A DNA stretch of 8,115 bases from Fidelibacterota bacterium UBA7303 (GTDB lineage: Bacteria; Fidelibacterota; Marinisomatia; Marinisomatales; UBA1611). The notes under the pieces are model-generated. The model was given only the letters and a program-made list of their open reading frames with translations, was not told the origin of the DNA and did not search any database. Location: contig DKQR01000166.1 in NCBI GenBank assembly GCA_002471805.1, forward strand, positions 666-8,780, given 5' to 3'. How positions within the stretch are numbered: position 1 is the stretch's first letter; each line of letters opens with the position of its first letter. The position numbers and the translations under genes were made by a program. Below, piece after piece: positions 1 to 7,178 of the stretch.

Positions 1-533
1 ATGCCCAGCATGATCAGAATAAAATAGGGCACAAGATCTGCAGCGCCCAGGTAGTCTTTGGCAACACGCTGGCCAAAAAAGAGGATCAGGATTGTCACGG
101 CTAGCAACAGCAAGCCATTGAAGATCCAAATAGTACTTTTTTCGACAATGGCATAATAAACACCAAAGGCGCACATAGCGCCGCCCATTAACTCCAGTAT
201 GGTTAATATGGACAAACCAACATCTGCTACAGACTTTAGGGGAGTATTTGCAAAATGAGATTCGAAAAATTCAAGATTCCCCTCGCGGTCAATTAGTTTA
301 TCCACGCCGGACTGAACAAACGCGATGGTCATCATTAAGGCGATTAAAATCTGGCATAATACAAGGGGATCCTTAAATTTAATGCCGAACAATTCAATCC
401 GGCCTCCAGGGTATCTTGCTTCTACATTGGGAGATGATTCAATAACGGGTGTTTTAGTTGTTTTTACATCTTCTTGGGCAACTAAAGGATAGCTGATGAT
501 TATTATGCATAAGATGGTGAGCCAATATTTCAT
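1..533 (-). CDS. DoxX-like membrane protein with N-terminal signal peptide (partial, C-terminus off the left edge)
   Basis: The reading frame is open from an ATG at 533 to the left edge, giving 177 residues. Residues 1-19 look like a Sec signal peptide (hydrophobic core ending LVA before QED). A polar linker of about 35 residues follows, then a hydrophobic segment near 56-73 running into QSGVDKLIDREGNLEFF. Further membrane segments lie at about 103-129 and 136-154, followed by GQRVAKDYLGAADLVPYF and another hydrophobic stretch at the edge. The QSGxDK, GNLxxxxxHFAxTPL and GQRxAKDYxGA patterns are those I recall from flavobacterial DoxX-family membrane proteins, whose function is poorly defined. 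The start is supported by a 4-base ATGA overlap with the upstream acyltransferase stop and by AGGA at 540-543, six bases before the ATG. The signal peptide plus linker is unusual, because relatives I recall begin just before the first DoxX helix. It is the last visible gene of the priA unit. Confidence 0.75.
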   Translation of the reverse strand, partial: MKYWLTILCIIIISYPLVAQEDVKTTKTPVIESSPNVEARYPGGRIELFGIKFKDPLVLCQILIALMMTIAFVQSGVDKLIDREGNLEFFESHFANTPLKSVADVGLSILTILELMGGAMCAFGVYYAIVEKSTIWIFNGLLLLAVTILILFFGQRVAKDYLGAADLVPYFILIMLG

Positions 534-1249
534 TCTTTTTCCTGTGTTTTTATTAATTCTCTAATTCGGTCCCGCACCAGATCCCGTATCTCTTCCACAC
601 CAAGACCTGCATAGTTCTTACTTAATATGGGTTCCCCAAACCGGGCGGTGATAATACCGGGTTTCAGGCGCCAGTCTGATTTCTTTTTCGCTTCAAAAGC
701 ACCGACTAAGCCAACGGGCACAATGGTAGCTTCGGTATTGTAGGCGAGATGGAATGGGCCTTTTTTGAAACCACCCATTTCCCCTGTAATTGTTCGTGTC
801 CCTTCTGGCGCAATCATAATTGAAACTCCTTTTTTTATTGCTTCTTCTGCAGCATTCAGGGCGTTCACTGCTTTTTTAATTTGTTTTCTCATAATGGGGA
901 TGGCACCATATTTTCTGCCAACAGTTCCCCAGATTGGCCATCTGAACTGTTCAACTGCGCCCACAACTGTCACATAATGACCAATAAATGCAGCTACCAT
1001 AAATTGGTCAAATAGAGACACATGATTAAACATATACAAGTATGGTTCTCCATCTAAATCTGGAAGATTCCCTTTTTTTATCAGCCATTGACCTGCAAAT
1101 AAACAGGCACCCCAACACCAAACACGTATTAGAAAATAAAGATGCCGACGAGGAACAATGTAAAGGGCGACAAAAAGAATAATCAAAGAAATCAGCATAT
1201 ACACAAACCAGATTGGCCATAGAATTAAAGATACGATGGTTTTATACAT
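530..1249 (-). CDS. plsC: PlsC-family 1-acyl-sn-glycerol-3-phosphate acyltransferase
   Basis: This 239-residue protein belongs to the lysophosphatidate acyltransferase (LPLAT/AGPAT) family, which transfers an acyl chain to lysophosphatidic acid to make phosphatidic acid at the inner membrane. A hydrophobic N-terminal segment (about 5-31) anchors it. The catalytic HX4D box is seen as NHVSLFD (His76, Asp81). GAIPIMR (115-121) is block II, APEGTR (147-152) is the substrate-phosphate-binding block III, and VPVGL (177-181) is block IV. Length matches the family's usual 230-250 residues. The start overlaps the end of mutY by 8 bases, and AGGGG of the mutY codons lies just before the ATG. Its own stop overlaps the DoxX-like start (ATGA), so translation of all three is probably coupled. 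The exact acceptor cannot be read from sequence; transfer to another lysophospholipid or to an ornithine lipid is possible. Confidence 0.88.
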   Translation of the reverse strand: MYKTIVSLILWPIWFVYMLISLIILFVALYIVPRRHLYFLIRVWCWGACLFAGQWLIKKGNLPDLDGEPYLYMFNHVSLFDQFMVAAFIGHYVTVVGAVEQFRWPIWGTVGRKYGAIPIMRKQIKKAVNALNAAEEAIKKGVSIMIAPEGTRTITGEMGGFKKGPFHLAYNTEATIVPVGLVGAFEAKKKSDWRLKPGIITARFGEPILSKNYAGLGVEEIRDLVRDRIRELIKTQEKE

Positions 1250-2306
1250 TCCACCCCTGTTCTGTGATCAGGTTGAATAATTTATGATTGGCTGTCGGGA
1301 AAGCAAACATATTGATTTCCCGTGGTGTTATCCATTGGTGTTCGGTTTTTGATTCAAGATATTTTCCATTCTCTTTGCAATGATATCCATGAAATGTAAT
1401 GGAAAAATGACTGTATGCATGTTCCACTGAACCGATTTTTTTCTGGATTATCGGTGTAATACCGAATTCTTCTTTTATTCTTTCTTTCAGAGCAGTTTTT
1501 AGAGATTCATTTGTTCTTACTTTTCCTCCGGGGAATTCCCACAATCCACCCAGCATGGAACTGACATTTCTTTTTTGTACATAAAAACGGTTTTTTCTCC
1601 AAATTAATCCTCCAACTGTTATATAGTGGGGACGGATCACCTTTTTTATTTTACGTGGATATCGTTCAGGGTAACCAGCCGCTGCCGCCCTGCAATTAGG
1701 CTGCAGTGGGCATACGGTACAGTTTGGTCTTTTTGGTTTACATAGCAGAGCACCTAATTCCATCATGGCCTGGTTAAAATCACCAGGATTTTCTTTATCG
1801 ATCCAGTTATTGAGGGTATTATTAATCATGACCATGTTTCTGGGTGAAAGTTTTTTCCGGCCTAAAATCCGTGCCATTACTCGTTTTACATTACCATCGA
1901 TAACGACATATGGCAATTTATATGCTATAGATAAAACTGCCGCTGCAGTATAATTCCCTACGCCGGGCAATGACCGAAAAGTGACCCAGTCTTCGGGAAT
2001 TTTACCATTGTGGTCTCTCTGAATAATAATGGCCGCCTGGTGAAAATTCCGGCAACGGGCATAATAACCCAGTCCTTCCCATAATTTTAACAATTCCGAT
2101 AATTGCGCCTCGGCAACATTTTGCAATGTTGGAAATTGATGAATCCATTTATTAAAATAAGGAATGACCGTTTCTACTTGCGTTTGCTGCAGCATTATTT
2201 CAACAAGCCAGATTATATAGGGTTCTGTCCTATCCCGAAAAGGCAGCAGGCGCTTGTTTTTACGATACCAAGATAAAAGACGGTTCTGAATCATATTTGT
2301 TTGCAT
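1242..2306 (-). CDS. mutY: A/G-specific adenine DNA glycosylase MutY
   Basis: MutY removes adenine misinserted opposite 8-oxoguanine, starting base excision repair. The 354-residue protein is full length. The N-terminal HhH-GPD domain has WLVEIMLQQTQV (catalytic Glu36), the helix-hairpin-helix LPGVG (113-117) and VIDGNVKRV with catalytic Asp137. A [4Fe-4S] cluster motif C-x6-C-x2-C-x5-C is intact at Cys189, 196, 199 and 205. The C-terminal NUDIX-like recognition domain (about 226-354) contains GGLWEFPGGKV and a YSH motif (298-300) at the place of the FSH loop that reads 8-oxoG. The gene begins 9 bases after the marR stop with no visible Shine-Dalgarno site, so it probably depends on coupling to marR. 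An alternative ATG four codons in also lacks a site. The 3' end overlaps plsC by 8 bases. Every key residue is present, so function is expected to be normal. Confidence 0.96.
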   Translation of the reverse strand: MQTNMIQNRLLSWYRKNKRLLPFRDRTEPYIIWLVEIMLQQTQVETVIPYFNKWIHQFPTLQNVAEAQLSELLKLWEGLGYYARCRNFHQAAIIIQRDHNGKIPEDWVTFRSLPGVGNYTAAAVLSIAYKLPYVVIDGNVKRVMARILGRKKLSPRNMVMINNTLNNWIDKENPGDFNQAMMELGALLCKPKRPNCTVCPLQPNCRAAAAGYPERYPRKIKKVIRPHYITVGGLIWRKNRFYVQKRNVSSMLGGLWEFPGGKVRTNESLKTALKERIKEEFGITPIIQKKIGSVEHAYSHFSITFHGYHCKENGKYLESKTEHQWITPREINMFAFPTANHKLFNLITEQGWNV

Positions 2307-2315
2307 TATACAATC

Positions 2316-2738
2316 TTAATTTTTTAATAATAATTTAGATATGGTCCAATGCGCAGACCACAAATACTCTAATAATTCAGAGCGGTCAAAAGGATCTGTT
2401 TCTTTTTCAATCAATGAACCCAGTTTATCGATTTTATCCTCAAGTTGCGATTGTTTCTCTTCGCCCGCTGAAGTGAGAAATACCTTGATGATACGATTAT
2501 CTTTTTTCTGCTTTTTTCTTACCGCCCAGCCCTTTTTTTCCAATCCTATAATCAGTCTTGTAACTGTGCTGCTGTCCAACCCCAGCCGTTTGGACAGGGA
2601 GGACATTTCGATACCGTCATCTGGGACCACAGCAAGGGCAAGTATCTGCGGGAAAGATGCATCATCGATTTTAATGCTTCTACGAAAAAAACTTTGCAGA
2701 TCAATTGATAGAGCATGTAGAACTTCGCCATAATTCAT
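2316..2738 (-). CDS. MarR-family transcriptional regulator
   Basis: This is a 140-residue winged-helix protein of typical MarR length. Helices at about 1-20 and 95-138 would form the dimerisation region. The DNA-binding core covers about 43-92: SSLSKRLGLDSSTVTRLI (46-63) is the helix-turn-helix, followed by GLEKKGWAVRKKQKKDNR and the beta-wing (IIKVFLTSAGEE). There are no cysteines, so it is not a thiol-based peroxide sensor of the OhrR type, and the ligand cannot be inferred. It lies 36 bases after the lipase gene and 9 before mutY. There is no Shine-Dalgarno site; instead an inverted repeat covers the bases just before and including the start codon, which suggests autoregulation. Family members usually repress their own operon and release DNA on binding a small aromatic or lipid-like ligand. 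Given its neighbours, a fatty acid or lipid ligand is possible but unproven. Confidence 0.9.
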   Translation of the reverse strand: MNYGEVLHALSIDLQSFFRRSIKIDDASFPQILALAVVPDDGIEMSSLSKRLGLDSSTVTRLIIGLEKKGWAVRKKQKKDNRIIKVFLTSAGEEKQSQLEDKIDKLGSLIEKETDPFDRSELLEYLWSAHWTISKLLLKN

Positions 2739-2757
2739 ATTTGCAGTTTACAAATAT
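2737..2757. promoter_or_regulatory. Candidate MarR operator over the marR start codon
   Basis: A perfect 7-bp inverted repeat, ATATTTG and CAAATAT, is separated by 7 bases, giving a 21-bp palindrome with one further internal A/T match. This is the size and A/T-rich form common for MarR-family operators. Its left arm includes two bases of the marR ATG (2736-2738). The right arm contains TATATTTG on the minus strand (2751-2758), which resembles the TAnnTTTG promoter element of Bacteroidetes, but I see no convincing -33/-35 partner. If a promoter is present, its transcript would have a very short leader. It is the only intergenic space in the downstream part of the unit. Confidence 0.5.
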
Positions 2758-2774
2758 ATAGGGTAACTGCAGAA

Positions 2775-3983
2775 CTAAAATATTGGTAGCATGCTTAACC
2801 GCAATGCGTGGGATTTATATAAGTCCATTGCTGTCTCGCTTAAATTCCCCAGCATCAATTTATGACCAATAATATTCCAATGATTCATTTTGAGCGGACC
2901 GATTGTATACCATTGTCCGGAAATCAAAACATCTTTTTCCACCAAAGGTGTGATAGTATCGGGACCGTTTGTCCCAGTAGTAGGTCCGGCCATTGAACAC
3001 GTATTAACCAATCCGTCATTTTCATACCATGTAGAATCTGTATTTGTTCCATCCTGCCAGTAACCCACTTTTGTACCTAAGATTTTTGCACGTGCACGGA
3101 TCAATAAAGGGGCACTGCGCACTGGTGAGTGAAAATGATTATCGGCATTTTTTTCTGTTATCGAAGTTAAAATTGAAAAATAAAATATATCGGCACTGGC
3201 TACAGCGTAGTTATTCATTGCCTTGGCCCCATCGAGGCTTGCATCCCAGCTACTTATATTTTTTGTTTCCCAGGCTGGGTGTGTGCGCATGCGGCTGACA
3301 TAACTGCTCCATGATTCATTTGCCTTGCGTGTCAAATTCCATTGTTCAAGATCAAAATCATAGAATCGTGTTCCAACCACACCGGCTAGTCCTACAAAAT
3401 ATTGTACAAAAGGGAAAGTATTTGTGACCAATTCTGCCATTGTAGTCCCGTTATGGGGAGTGGCGATGGTGGTAATGCTGTGAATCCATTTTAGGTTTAC
3501 CTGTCCAAGAAGGGGTGACTTTTCGAATATTGTCGACTCCTGATCTTCGTAAATCTTGCTGGCCAGAAGGTACTGGAGCACTCTGGCTGTCTGCCCACCC
3601 ATACTGTGACCAATAATATGAACTGGATGGTTCTCATCCCATTCAGGATATAATCCGACAAAGGTTTTCCCTTCCGGTTTTTGAATCAATCCGAATTTTT
3701 CAGAATGTGCTTTGCCGTAATCCACCTGTCCGCCTTTTAATTGAGTATAAGCCTCAACGGCACGGTCCCAGTTTGATGAAACAGGGCCAACAGAAACTTC
3801 AAAGACCGTATGGCCCTCCTGTCGCAGTAAATCCGCGATATCATCTTTTCCACCCCAGTATTTATAGCCACCCATCTCATCCGGTCCCCATCCTAAAAAT
3901 CCGTGAATCAGAACAATAGGATAATCATTTTTACCAAAGATGGCACCCATGATAAAAATACCTACGATAAAATATCTTTTCAT
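2775..3983 (-). CDS. Exported triacylglycerol lipase, family I.5-like (Geobacillus/Staphylococcus type)
   Basis: This is a 402-residue alpha/beta-hydrolase expected to hydrolyse lipid esters outside the cytoplasm. A short hydrophobic signal segment (4-17) is followed at once by the catalytic domain, with no long pro-region as in staphylococcal lipases. Motifs match the family I.5 lipases of Geobacillus: IVLIHGFLGWG (23-33, oxyanion Phe29), KYWGG (41-45), GPVSSNWDRAVEAY (66-79), nucleophile Ser127 in GHSMGGQTAR, TTIATPHNGTT (171-181), Asp323 in YENDGLVNT and His368 in MNHWNIIG. Zinc ligands known from the Geobacillus enzyme map to Asp73, His93 and Asp247, but the fourth (His) aligns with Leu99. 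The calcium-binding Glu and Asp after the catalytic His are Asn370 and Lys375. There is no recognisable type IX secretion C-terminal domain. The ATG overlaps the stop of the barrel gene (TAATG), so the two are probably translated together. Confidence 0.9.
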   Translation of the reverse strand: MKRYFIVGIFIMGAIFGKNDYPIVLIHGFLGWGPDEMGGYKYWGGKDDIADLLRQEGHTVFEVSVGPVSSNWDRAVEAYTQLKGGQVDYGKAHSEKFGLIQKPEGKTFVGLYPEWDENHPVHIIGHSMGGQTARVLQYLLASKIYEDQESTIFEKSPLLGQVNLKWIHSITTIATPHNGTTMAELVTNTFPFVQYFVGLAGVVGTRFYDFDLEQWNLTRKANESWSSYVSRMRTHPAWETKNISSWDASLDGAKAMNNYAVASADIFYFSILTSITEKNADNHFHSPVRSAPLLIRARAKILGTKVGYWQDGTNTDSTWYENDGLVNTCSMAGPTTGTNGPDTITPLVEKDVLISGQWYTIGPLKMNHWNIIGHKLMLGNLSETAMDLYKSHALRLSMLPIF

Positions 3984-4888
3984 TAAAATGTAATTTCCAG
4001 TTCAATGCCCTGGATGATAGTGCCAGTGCCAAAAATATAAGAACCATATATAATTTTTGTGACCCCGGTAATATAAACAACACCAAACCCGCTTGCGCCC
4101 AATACAGTTTTCCAGAGATCCTGGCGGATATTATGATCTATCTTTTTCGTTGAAGTCCCCCACAGGATTTGTATGGCAGGGGTAATATCAGCCTGTCCGC
4201 CAAAATAGATATTGCCTGTTTTCGAAACTGAAACCAGTTCCCCATCGACAAAGAGTTTCATTGGCAGGTAGGCAAGATCTTTTGATATACTAAGAGTTGT
4301 TCGACGAGAGAATACACCGTCCGTTTTTGAAATTTTATTTAATGCTAAACTATAATTCTCAACTACAATTCCAAGAGTCGTTTTTATTTTTTTAATATCT
4401 AGTTGCCCACCGGAGGATACCAGCAGGGCCTTGGTTTTATCATCATTTAAATTAGAAGAAAAAAGGGAAATGGAAGATCCATACTGGAATGGGAATCTTT
4501 TACTACTGGCTGAGTATTTTGCTTTGATCCAGGTATCGCTGGAATAATAAGCTGAGGTGGGATTGGCTTCATTATCATATCCATCAAATGAACCATAGGC
4601 AAGATGTCGAACAGCAATGCCGGCAACACCCTGTTTCCAGGGAAAATTTGCTGCCAGGCTTTGACTGGTAATTCCCGCAGGGTATCGAATCAATCCTGTT
4701 GAAAATATTCTATTTCTGGAGATAGTTGATGGGTTCGTGTGGGCTGAAATAGGCGAATATGACAAGTATCCAGATCCTCCTAATGCCATTCTGGATGGAG
4801 AAGTCCAGGCGTGAAAACCAGGATTCCCGGTCCCGGGATAGGAAAAAGAAAAAAGCAACAAAAATGAAGAAAATATTTTTTTTACCAT
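3983..4888 (-). CDS. PorV/PorQ-family outer-membrane beta-barrel protein (PorQ-like)
   Basis: This 301-residue protein has a Sec signal peptide (about 1-20; KK, then a Phe/Leu/Ser-rich core) and then alternating polar/hydrophobic strands ending in an aromatic residue (IELEITF), as outer-membrane barrels do. SRMALGGSG (32-40) followed by AHTNPSTIS (49-57) is the family's N-terminal signature (small-residue turn, then NP in the plug region). YGSFDGYDNEANPTSAYYSSD (98-118) and LAYLPMKLFVDGE (205-217) resemble PorQ, a protein tied to the type IX secretion system in Bacteroidetes. PorV is structurally a FadL-superfamily barrel, so transport of a hydrophobic substrate is an alternative role. AGGGA at 4899-4903 overlaps the priA stop and lies 10 bases before the ATG. 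The 3' end shares TAATG with the lipase gene. The family assignment is fairly firm; the exact role is open. Confidence 0.72.
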   Translation of the reverse strand: MVKKIFSSFLLLFSFSYPGTGNPGFHAWTSPSRMALGGSGYLSYSPISAHTNPSTISRNRIFSTGLIRYPAGITSQSLAANFPWKQGVAGIAVRHLAYGSFDGYDNEANPTSAYYSSDTWIKAKYSASSKRFPFQYGSSISLFSSNLNDDKTKALLVSSGGQLDIKKIKTTLGIVVENYSLALNKISKTDGVFSRRTTLSISKDLAYLPMKLFVDGELVSVSKTGNIYFGGQADITPAIQILWGTSTKKIDHNIRQDLWKTVLGASGFGVVYITGVTKIIYGSYIFGTGTIIQGIELEITF

Positions 4889-4901
4889 TTTAATAATTTC
4901 C

Positions 4902-7139
4902 CTAGATCAGGCTTTGCGGGTTAAGGTGAATGCTGATCTTATTTTTTCCAGGTTTAAATTTTGTTTGGGTACCGATGAAATTATCTTGGATAAATGAGTG
5001 CAGATTTTGCCCATTAATATCTGATGTTTTTAACGATTTGAAAACAATCTGAAAACGATATTGGTTCTTCAGTTTTTCCAGGTAGCAGGGCGATGGGCCC
5101 AAGACTTGCAACCCTTTGTATTTTTTTACCAACGATTTTGAAATACGGTCTGCCAGTTTTTCAACAGAATTTGCACTGGGTCCTGAAAGTTCAACTTTAG
5201 CCATCCAGCTAAAAGGGGGATAGTTTAATTCCTCCCGTTCGCTGAGTGCAATGCTGTAGTATTTCATCATATCCAGCCTCGCGGCGCTTTTGATCACTGG
5301 ATTATCAGGCATATAGGTCTGGATGACTACTTCTCCAGGTTTGTCTTTTCTTCCAGCACGGCCTGAGGCCTGGTAGATCAATTGAAAAATACGTTCTCCG
5401 GTACGAAAATCCGGAAGATGAAGACCTAGGTCAGCGTTAATAATCCCAACCAGGGTTGCATTGGGAAAATCCAATCCTTTGGCAATCATCTGTGTTCCCA
5501 ACAGGATATCAATTTTACCAGCGGAAAAATTTTCCAAAATCGATATAAGCCTGGTACCCTTTTTTGCAGTATCCATATCCAATCGGCCAATTCTGGCATT
5601 CGGGAATGTTTCCTGCAATAATAATTCCACACGTTGAGTGCCTGTACCGGAATATTTTAAATCGCCACTACCGCAACGGATGCATGATTCGCGTTTGCCC
5701 GTTTCAACATGACCACAGAAATGACATCTCAGCTGTGAATCCTGACGGTGATAAGTAAGTGACACCCTGCAGTATGGACACAATACTGTTTCACCACAAT
5801 CGAAACATCGAATCACCGGGGAATAGCCGCGTCGGTTCTGTAGAAGAATTACCTGTTCATTTTTCTTCAGCCGTTCTTCGATTTTATCCTGGAGTAAACC
5901 CGAAAGAATTAGTCCATATTTACCGGATTCATCTTGGTCTGCCAGCATATCCACCACGTGTACATGGGGATACTTGGCCCCTCCGAATCGTTTTGGGAGA
6001 TATAGATAAGTGAGTTTCCCCTTAAGATAATTGTAATAGCTTTCCAGACTGGGCGTGGCGCTGGACAGGACCACTGTTGATTTCTCTATGGTTCCCCGCA
6101 TCAGAGCAACATCGCGGGCGTGGTACCTTGGAGCGGGGGCGTCCTGCCTGAAAGATGATTCCTGCTCTTCATCAATAACAATTAAGCCTAGTTTTTTTAC
6201 GGGGGCAAATACAGCACTTCTGGCACCAATCACAACTGGAAAGGTCCCACGACAAATTTCCTTCCAGGTCCATGCGCGCTGTGCCTGTGTTAATTTAGAA
6301 TGCCAGAGGGCAACCGTATCGCCAAATACCGCTTTAAATCGCCCTGCGATCTGGGGCGTCAGCGAAATTTCAGGTAAAAGGATAATAGCACTTCGATCTT
6401 GATCCAAGCAGCGGCGAACAGCCTCAATATAAATTTCTGTTTTCCCACTACCCGTGACTCCATGAAGCAAAAAAGGGGAATATTTTCCGCTATCCAAGGA
6501 TGGAATCATTTTGTCTATAGCGCTACGTTGGTCGGCATTAAATGAAACATGTTTTTGGATCGGAGCAAATGTAAAACCGGTAACATCCGGCAAAGATGTT
6601 TCCTGAAATAAGTCAACAAAACCCTTTTGCTTCAGGCTACGGCATACATTCAAAGGATTGGACGTTTGATCGTTTAAAGAGGCGACTCGTACCGAGCACT
6701 GGGAATCCCATATTATCTGCTGGAGTTTAAATTGCTGTGGAGCCCGTTGTTTCAGTCGGTTCAGATCTTTTTCATCAACGACTGGGATTGGCTGTACATA
6801 CCAGTGTTTGGGCGGTGAATACCGCATGGATAGATTTGTGGGCAAAACTGCTTTTGCTACCTGTCCTTTCGGGGTGACATAATATTCACTCATCCATTCG
6901 ATTAAAGCCCATAAATCAGGTGAAATAACCGGCACTCTATCAATGATCCCGGTAATAAATTTTATTTGTCCTTTAAACGCAGATTTTTGGGACAGATTTG
7001 TTATAATTCCCTGTACTTTTCTGCGACCCAATGGTGCTGTTACCCGGATGCCAACATGAAGGTCATTCAAAAACTTCGGCGGCACTTTATAGGAAAAAGT
7101 CTGAAAACTGGATATCGGGAATGCGACCTCAACAAACAT
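4902..7139 (-). CDS. priA: Primosomal protein N' (PriA replication restart helicase)
   Basis: PriA recognises stalled replication forks and reloads the replicative helicase. The 745-residue protein is full length. The N-terminal 3'-DNA-end-binding domain starts in the usual way (VEVAFPISSFQTFSYKVP) and runs to about 105, with a winged-helix region after it. Helicase motifs follow: Walker A GVTGSGKT (227-234), LLPEISLTPQ (254-263), motif II DEEQ (323-326), SSATPS (359-364), GTQMIAKGLDFPN (548-560) and QASGRAGR (590-597). Eight cysteines (445, 448, 454, 457, 472, 475, 486, 489) form the two zinc sites. Motif II reads DEEQ where E. coli and Bacillus PriA have DEEH. The PRYHARD part of the aromatic-rich loop is kept at 337-343. 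No Shine-Dalgarno site precedes the ATG, and the predicted promoter would give an almost leaderless mRNA. The barrel gene begins 13 bases after its stop. Confidence 0.97.
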   Translation of the reverse strand: MFVEVAFPISSFQTFSYKVPPKFLNDLHVGIRVTAPLGRRKVQGIITNLSQKSAFKGQIKFITGIIDRVPVISPDLWALIEWMSEYYVTPKGQVAKAVLPTNLSMRYSPPKHWYVQPIPVVDEKDLNRLKQRAPQQFKLQQIIWDSQCSVRVASLNDQTSNPLNVCRSLKQKGFVDLFQETSLPDVTGFTFAPIQKHVSFNADQRSAIDKMIPSLDSGKYSPFLLHGVTGSGKTEIYIEAVRRCLDQDRSAIILLPEISLTPQIAGRFKAVFGDTVALWHSKLTQAQRAWTWKEICRGTFPVVIGARSAVFAPVKKLGLIVIDEEQESSFRQDAPAPRYHARDVALMRGTIEKSTVVLSSATPSLESYYNYLKGKLTYLYLPKRFGGAKYPHVHVVDMLADQDESGKYGLILSGLLQDKIEERLKKNEQVILLQNRRGYSPVIRCFDCGETVLCPYCRVSLTYHRQDSQLRCHFCGHVETGKRESCIRCGSGDLKYSGTGTQRVELLLQETFPNARIGRLDMDTAKKGTRLISILENFSAGKIDILLGTQMIAKGLDFPNATLVGIINADLGLHLPDFRTGERIFQLIYQASGRAGRKDKPGEVVIQTYMPDNPVIKSAARLDMMKYYSIALSEREELNYPPFSWMAKVELSGPSANSVEKLADRISKSLVKKYKGLQVLGPSPCYLEKLKNQYRFQIVFKSLKTSDINGQNLHSFIQDNFIGTQTKFKPGKNKISIHLNPQSLI

Positions 7140-7149
7140 AACTCTGGAG

Positions 7150-7177
7150 TTTATAAGGCGAGAAGAAATGATGGCAA
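7150..7177 (-). promoter_or_regulatory. Candidate sigma70-like promoter for the priA unit
   Basis: On the minus strand TTGCCA (7172-7177) is followed after 16 bases by TATAAA (7150-7155); each hexamer differs from the sigma70 consensus at one base. The ATG of priA starts 10 bases after the -10 box, so transcription would begin about 4 bases before the start codon. The site lies directly behind the candidate rplI terminator, which fits a boundary between two transcription units. This is a pattern match only. Confidence 0.5.
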
Positions 7178-7178
7178 T

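Noticed and set aside
2304..2311. TATAAT-like -10 box touching the mutY start codon
   Set aside because: No acceptable -35 hexamer is found at 16-18 bases upstream and the transcript would start inside the mutY coding region.
2341..2733. Plus-strand reading frame of 130 codons opposite marR
   Set aside because: It mirrors the MarR coding sequence almost exactly; the minus-strand product has a clear winged-helix pattern while the plus product is Ser/Cys/Phe-rich and unrecognisable.
5564..6402. Three plus-strand reading frames of 64-115 codons antisense to priA
   Set aside because: They lie wholly opposite conserved helicase and zinc-site codons of priA, resemble no known protein, and have no ribosome-binding site or sensible spacing.
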